From positions 13,734,613 through 13,798,612 of the forward strand of contig NC_016135.3 in NCBI RefSeq assembly GCF_000005505.3: 64,000 bases of DNA, read 5' to 3'. Below the pieces are notes generated by a model. That model did not search any database. It was not told where the DNA came from and saw only the letters and a list, made by a program, of their open reading frames with translations. The translations under genes and the position numbers were made by a program. This document shows, one piece after another, positions 61,693 through 64,000 of the stretch. Position 1 is the first letter of the stretch, and each line of letters starts with the position of its first letter. Source of the stretch: Brachypodium distachyon (taxonomy: Eukaryota; Streptophyta; Magnoliopsida; Poales; Poaceae).

Positions 61693-63300
61693 ATGGAGAG
61701 AGTATCATTGCTATCTCCAGAGATTGAGAGTAAGCATCAGGCTGCTCGACTGGTGGCGCATCCTGGGAGTGTCGAGCCCCTTGTCACGCGCACTCCTAAG
61801 GAAAATTGGATGATACACCCTGCCTGGATTCAGCGGTATTTATTCAATCATCCCTAGCATTTCCATTTTATTTATTCATCCCTTGCATGTACATTTTATT
61901 CAATAATCCCTTACATTTACATTTTATTTATTCATCCCTTGCATGTCCATTTTATTTATGCAGTTTAAAGTGGGCTGGCCTTTTACCTTTCGCATGACTT
62001 GTTGAGGCAACTCGTGCGGAAATGGTAGAGGCTGAGCGACGAGGTTTCAACTCTACACGGCTACAAATTGACCACTCGCTGCTGAGCTGCTTAGTGGACA
62101 GATGGAGGCCCGAGACACACACGTTTCACTTTCGCTGGGGAGAGATGGCTCCTACTCTCCAGGATGTGTCGATGCTGCTGGGACAACCATTGGTGGGTGA
62201 TCCCATAGGACCGTTGCAGGCACCAGCTAATTGGCAGGAGGGTATGGCACTACGCTTTCAAGGTATGTGTTAATTTGTGCCCTGTGTTTTAATTTGTACT
62301 TTATGTGCAACTATGTGTTAATTTGTGCCCTACGTTTTCAAGGTATTTTTGCCAGAGCTGGGCCACTGACCTCGGAGGCTCACGGAGCTAAGCTAGATTG
62401 GTTGCTCAATTACCAGGTTAGATCGATGTGTTTTAAGTTAATATATCTAAGAGCATACCTCAGATACTTGCATGGGTTTACTAACACTTGCTTTTTGTTG
62501 CATGCAGATTCAGAAGTTTGGGTATCCAGAGATCCAAATGACTGAGCCTCAGATCACTCGGAGCCTTGAGGCATATATAATGTGGCTTCTCAGGAAGGTG
62601 ATGTTCACCGAGAACCATGTCACCACAAGTAGCGCACGCTACATCCCTATTGCAGTGGAGATCGCGAATGCAACTTGTGGTGACGACATCACACAAAGGA
62701 GTTGGGGTTCGGCCGTCTTAGCGGCTATGTACCGAGGTATGTGCAACGCTTGCCAGCTTGCGTCGCCCAAGTCAGCCCTGCTTGGATATCCTTTATTGTT
62801 GCAGCTCTGGTCGTGGGAGAGGTTTTCTATCGGCTGACCAGACGTTACGGGTGATCACCCTAACCCTGAGCAGGAGTTGTTTGACTTAGAACACATTGAC
62901 CTGCCTACTTTCGCGACAATTTGGACACGTAGCAAGATATGTCGAATGTGAAATTCATACATTAGTTTACATAAACCATGAATGAAGCTAACTTTTTTTT
63001 TTACAGAGATGCTTTGCACACGATCAGGTCAGGAATTGCTACCCATCATTCAACGAGCAGTTCGACGTGTTGCACTCTGAGGCGGTTGTCTAGGAGCCGT
63101 ACTCACAGGACGCCTAGATACCCTGGCGGGATGTCCACGGTCTGCACGAGAGATTACGCTTACTGGATGACAAAATGAAAGATCATCTTCGACGTCTGCG
63201 TGGAGGAGATGGCCCAGCAGAGGGTCATGAGGCAGTTTGGGGCACGTCAATTGGTCGTTCCTCCACCGACGGAGGATCCACTTCCACAGATCGTCCACAG
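61693..63300 (+). pseudogene. Plant mobile domain (PMD) gene of the MULE, decayed
   Basis: Reconstructed exons are 61693-61835, 61964-62262, 62343-62416, 62508 to about 62950 and 63007-63300, the first three introns joining in phase with GT-AG. The protein carries the PMD signature: VEAERRGFNSTRLQIDHSLL, LVDRWRPETHTFHFRWGEMA and PTLQDVSMLLGQPLVGDPI, then LDWLLNYQIQKFGYPEI and SARYIPIAVEIANATCGDDI. PMD occurs in host MAIN/MAIL proteins, which help silence transposons, and in plant transposons; here it follows a transposase, so it belongs to the element. Stops at 61995 (TGA), 62835 (TGA), 63091 (TAG) and 63115 (TAG) interrupt the frame. Further coding-like exons may continue to 64000 (about 63381 and 63725). 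The first ATG (61693) gives MERVSLLSPEIES. Confidence 0.85.
61845..61965. repeat. About 35-bp tandem repeat in PMD intron 1
   Basis: Three to four copies of catttccattttatttattc + atcccttg fill the first PMD intron. Confidence 0.75.
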
Positions 63301-64000
63301 GTATGTGCAGTTCTACAATTTATGATTGTCGTCCAGAATTGTCCATAATTTAATTGTTCAACTTTCTATTGCGATCTCAGGTTTACCAGGAAGGGAAGTA
63401 CCAGGACCCAGACTTAGTGGCTGCAGAGGGTTCAGTCGTACGTCACATAGTCGGAGACTGCGACGACACGGGTTTGGCCATTGGCGGCCTTTGATCTCGA
63501 TCTATTCAACGGATATTTGCAGAGGTACATGACAGCTACCCGATTGAGCATCATTCAGCACTCTCACCCCCAGGAGATAGCCGAGCCGAGTTTGCAAGAT
63601 ATGTACCCTAGTCAGTCTACTTCAGGCTCTAGACAGCACGCGGTAAGTATCTTCTCTTAACATAATGCATGTGTTTGTTATGTACTTTGCCATATATATG
63701 TAATACTCTTCGTGCAAATTTCAGGCTCAGTTGACACAGGATTTACAGGCCGAGTTCGCAGCGTATGGACGTTCGCTTTCGACCGGTCCACTTCTACTAC
63801 CACGGGAGCCGCACCAGTCCTGACTTAGACGAATGGAGGAGAAGCTACGCTCTGTTTACGCGGCTATCACGTGCACCCACACTTCGGACGTCGTTCACCA
63901 CCAGGCGTCCGTACGGCCCCCTTGTCACTCCACGCACCAGCAGCAGCCACGTCAGCAGGAAGCAGCGCACCCCCGACACCACCCGCGTCCACGTCTACCA

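Larger units (their letters stand above)
57135..64000 (+). mobile_element. Mutator-like element (MULE) with PMD gene, left part
   Basis: The left end GCTAATTTTTTTAAACAATA at 57135 starts a terminal region followed by GC-rich 29-bp repeats, a 43-bp tandem array, a MuDR-type transposase and a plant mobile domain gene, all on the plus strand. It continues to the window edge without a matching right terminus, so the size and target duplication are unknown. Shared ends with 12559-13403 define a family. Confidence 0.85.

Overview
The window is nuclear DNA of a grass, most likely a pooid or Triticeae-type cereal. The evidence is GC-rich first exons, GT-AG introns, plant-specific gene families, and many Stowaway-type MITEs with TA target sites and ends of the CTCCCTCCGT kind. 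There is no bacterial or organellar organisation.

Six host genes can be read. From left to right they are: a frameshifted F-box gene (minus, 667-1963); a four-exon cytosolic alkaline/neutral invertase (minus, 7117-9117); a short HD-ZIP IV-type homeobox gene without a START domain (plus, 15740-16599); a five-exon membrane-anchored protein disulfide isomerase-like gene, PDIL5-2 (minus, 17621-21000); a two-exon small mitochondrial membrane protein that resembles a respiratory subunit and uses a GC-AG intron (minus, 25056-27197); and an eleven-exon EI24 family gene (plus, 29460-35831). A seventh, intronless gene (plus, 51835-52464) encodes a proline/serine-rich protein with a VPFSWE-type motif. 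Five of the seven could be reconstructed to full-length reading frames with consistent splice phases or as single exons; the F-box gene is broken and the homeobox gene is truncated.

The rest is a graveyard of transposons. A decayed PIF/Harbinger transposase lies at 4.6-6.4 kb. A small Harbinger-type element with GC-rich contents lies at 23.1-24.1 kb. A short Helitron ends about 110 bp upstream of the EI24 start codon. There are three LINE copies: a long one at 37.3-43.7 kb with both ORFs, and 5'-truncated ones at 44.2-45.1 and 46.4-48.7 kb. A 443-bp retroposed RNase H fragment with 16-bp target-site duplications lies at 36.4-36.9 kb. From 57.1 kb to the right edge runs a large Mutator-like element (MULE). 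It encodes a broken MuDR-type transposase followed by a plant mobile domain (PMD) gene. It runs past the window, so its right terminus is not seen.

The most notable non-gene structure is an 845-bp foldback element at 12559-13403. Its terminal sequence and 29-bp subterminal repeats match the left end of the MULE 44 kb away, so it is probably a non-autonomous relative. The in-frame stops in the MULE genes look like C-to-T or G-to-A transitions, the pattern expected of a methylated, silenced element. I found no convincing case for an entirely unknown biological system. The host genes are metabolic, secretory and mitochondrial housekeeping genes that do not form a common pathway.
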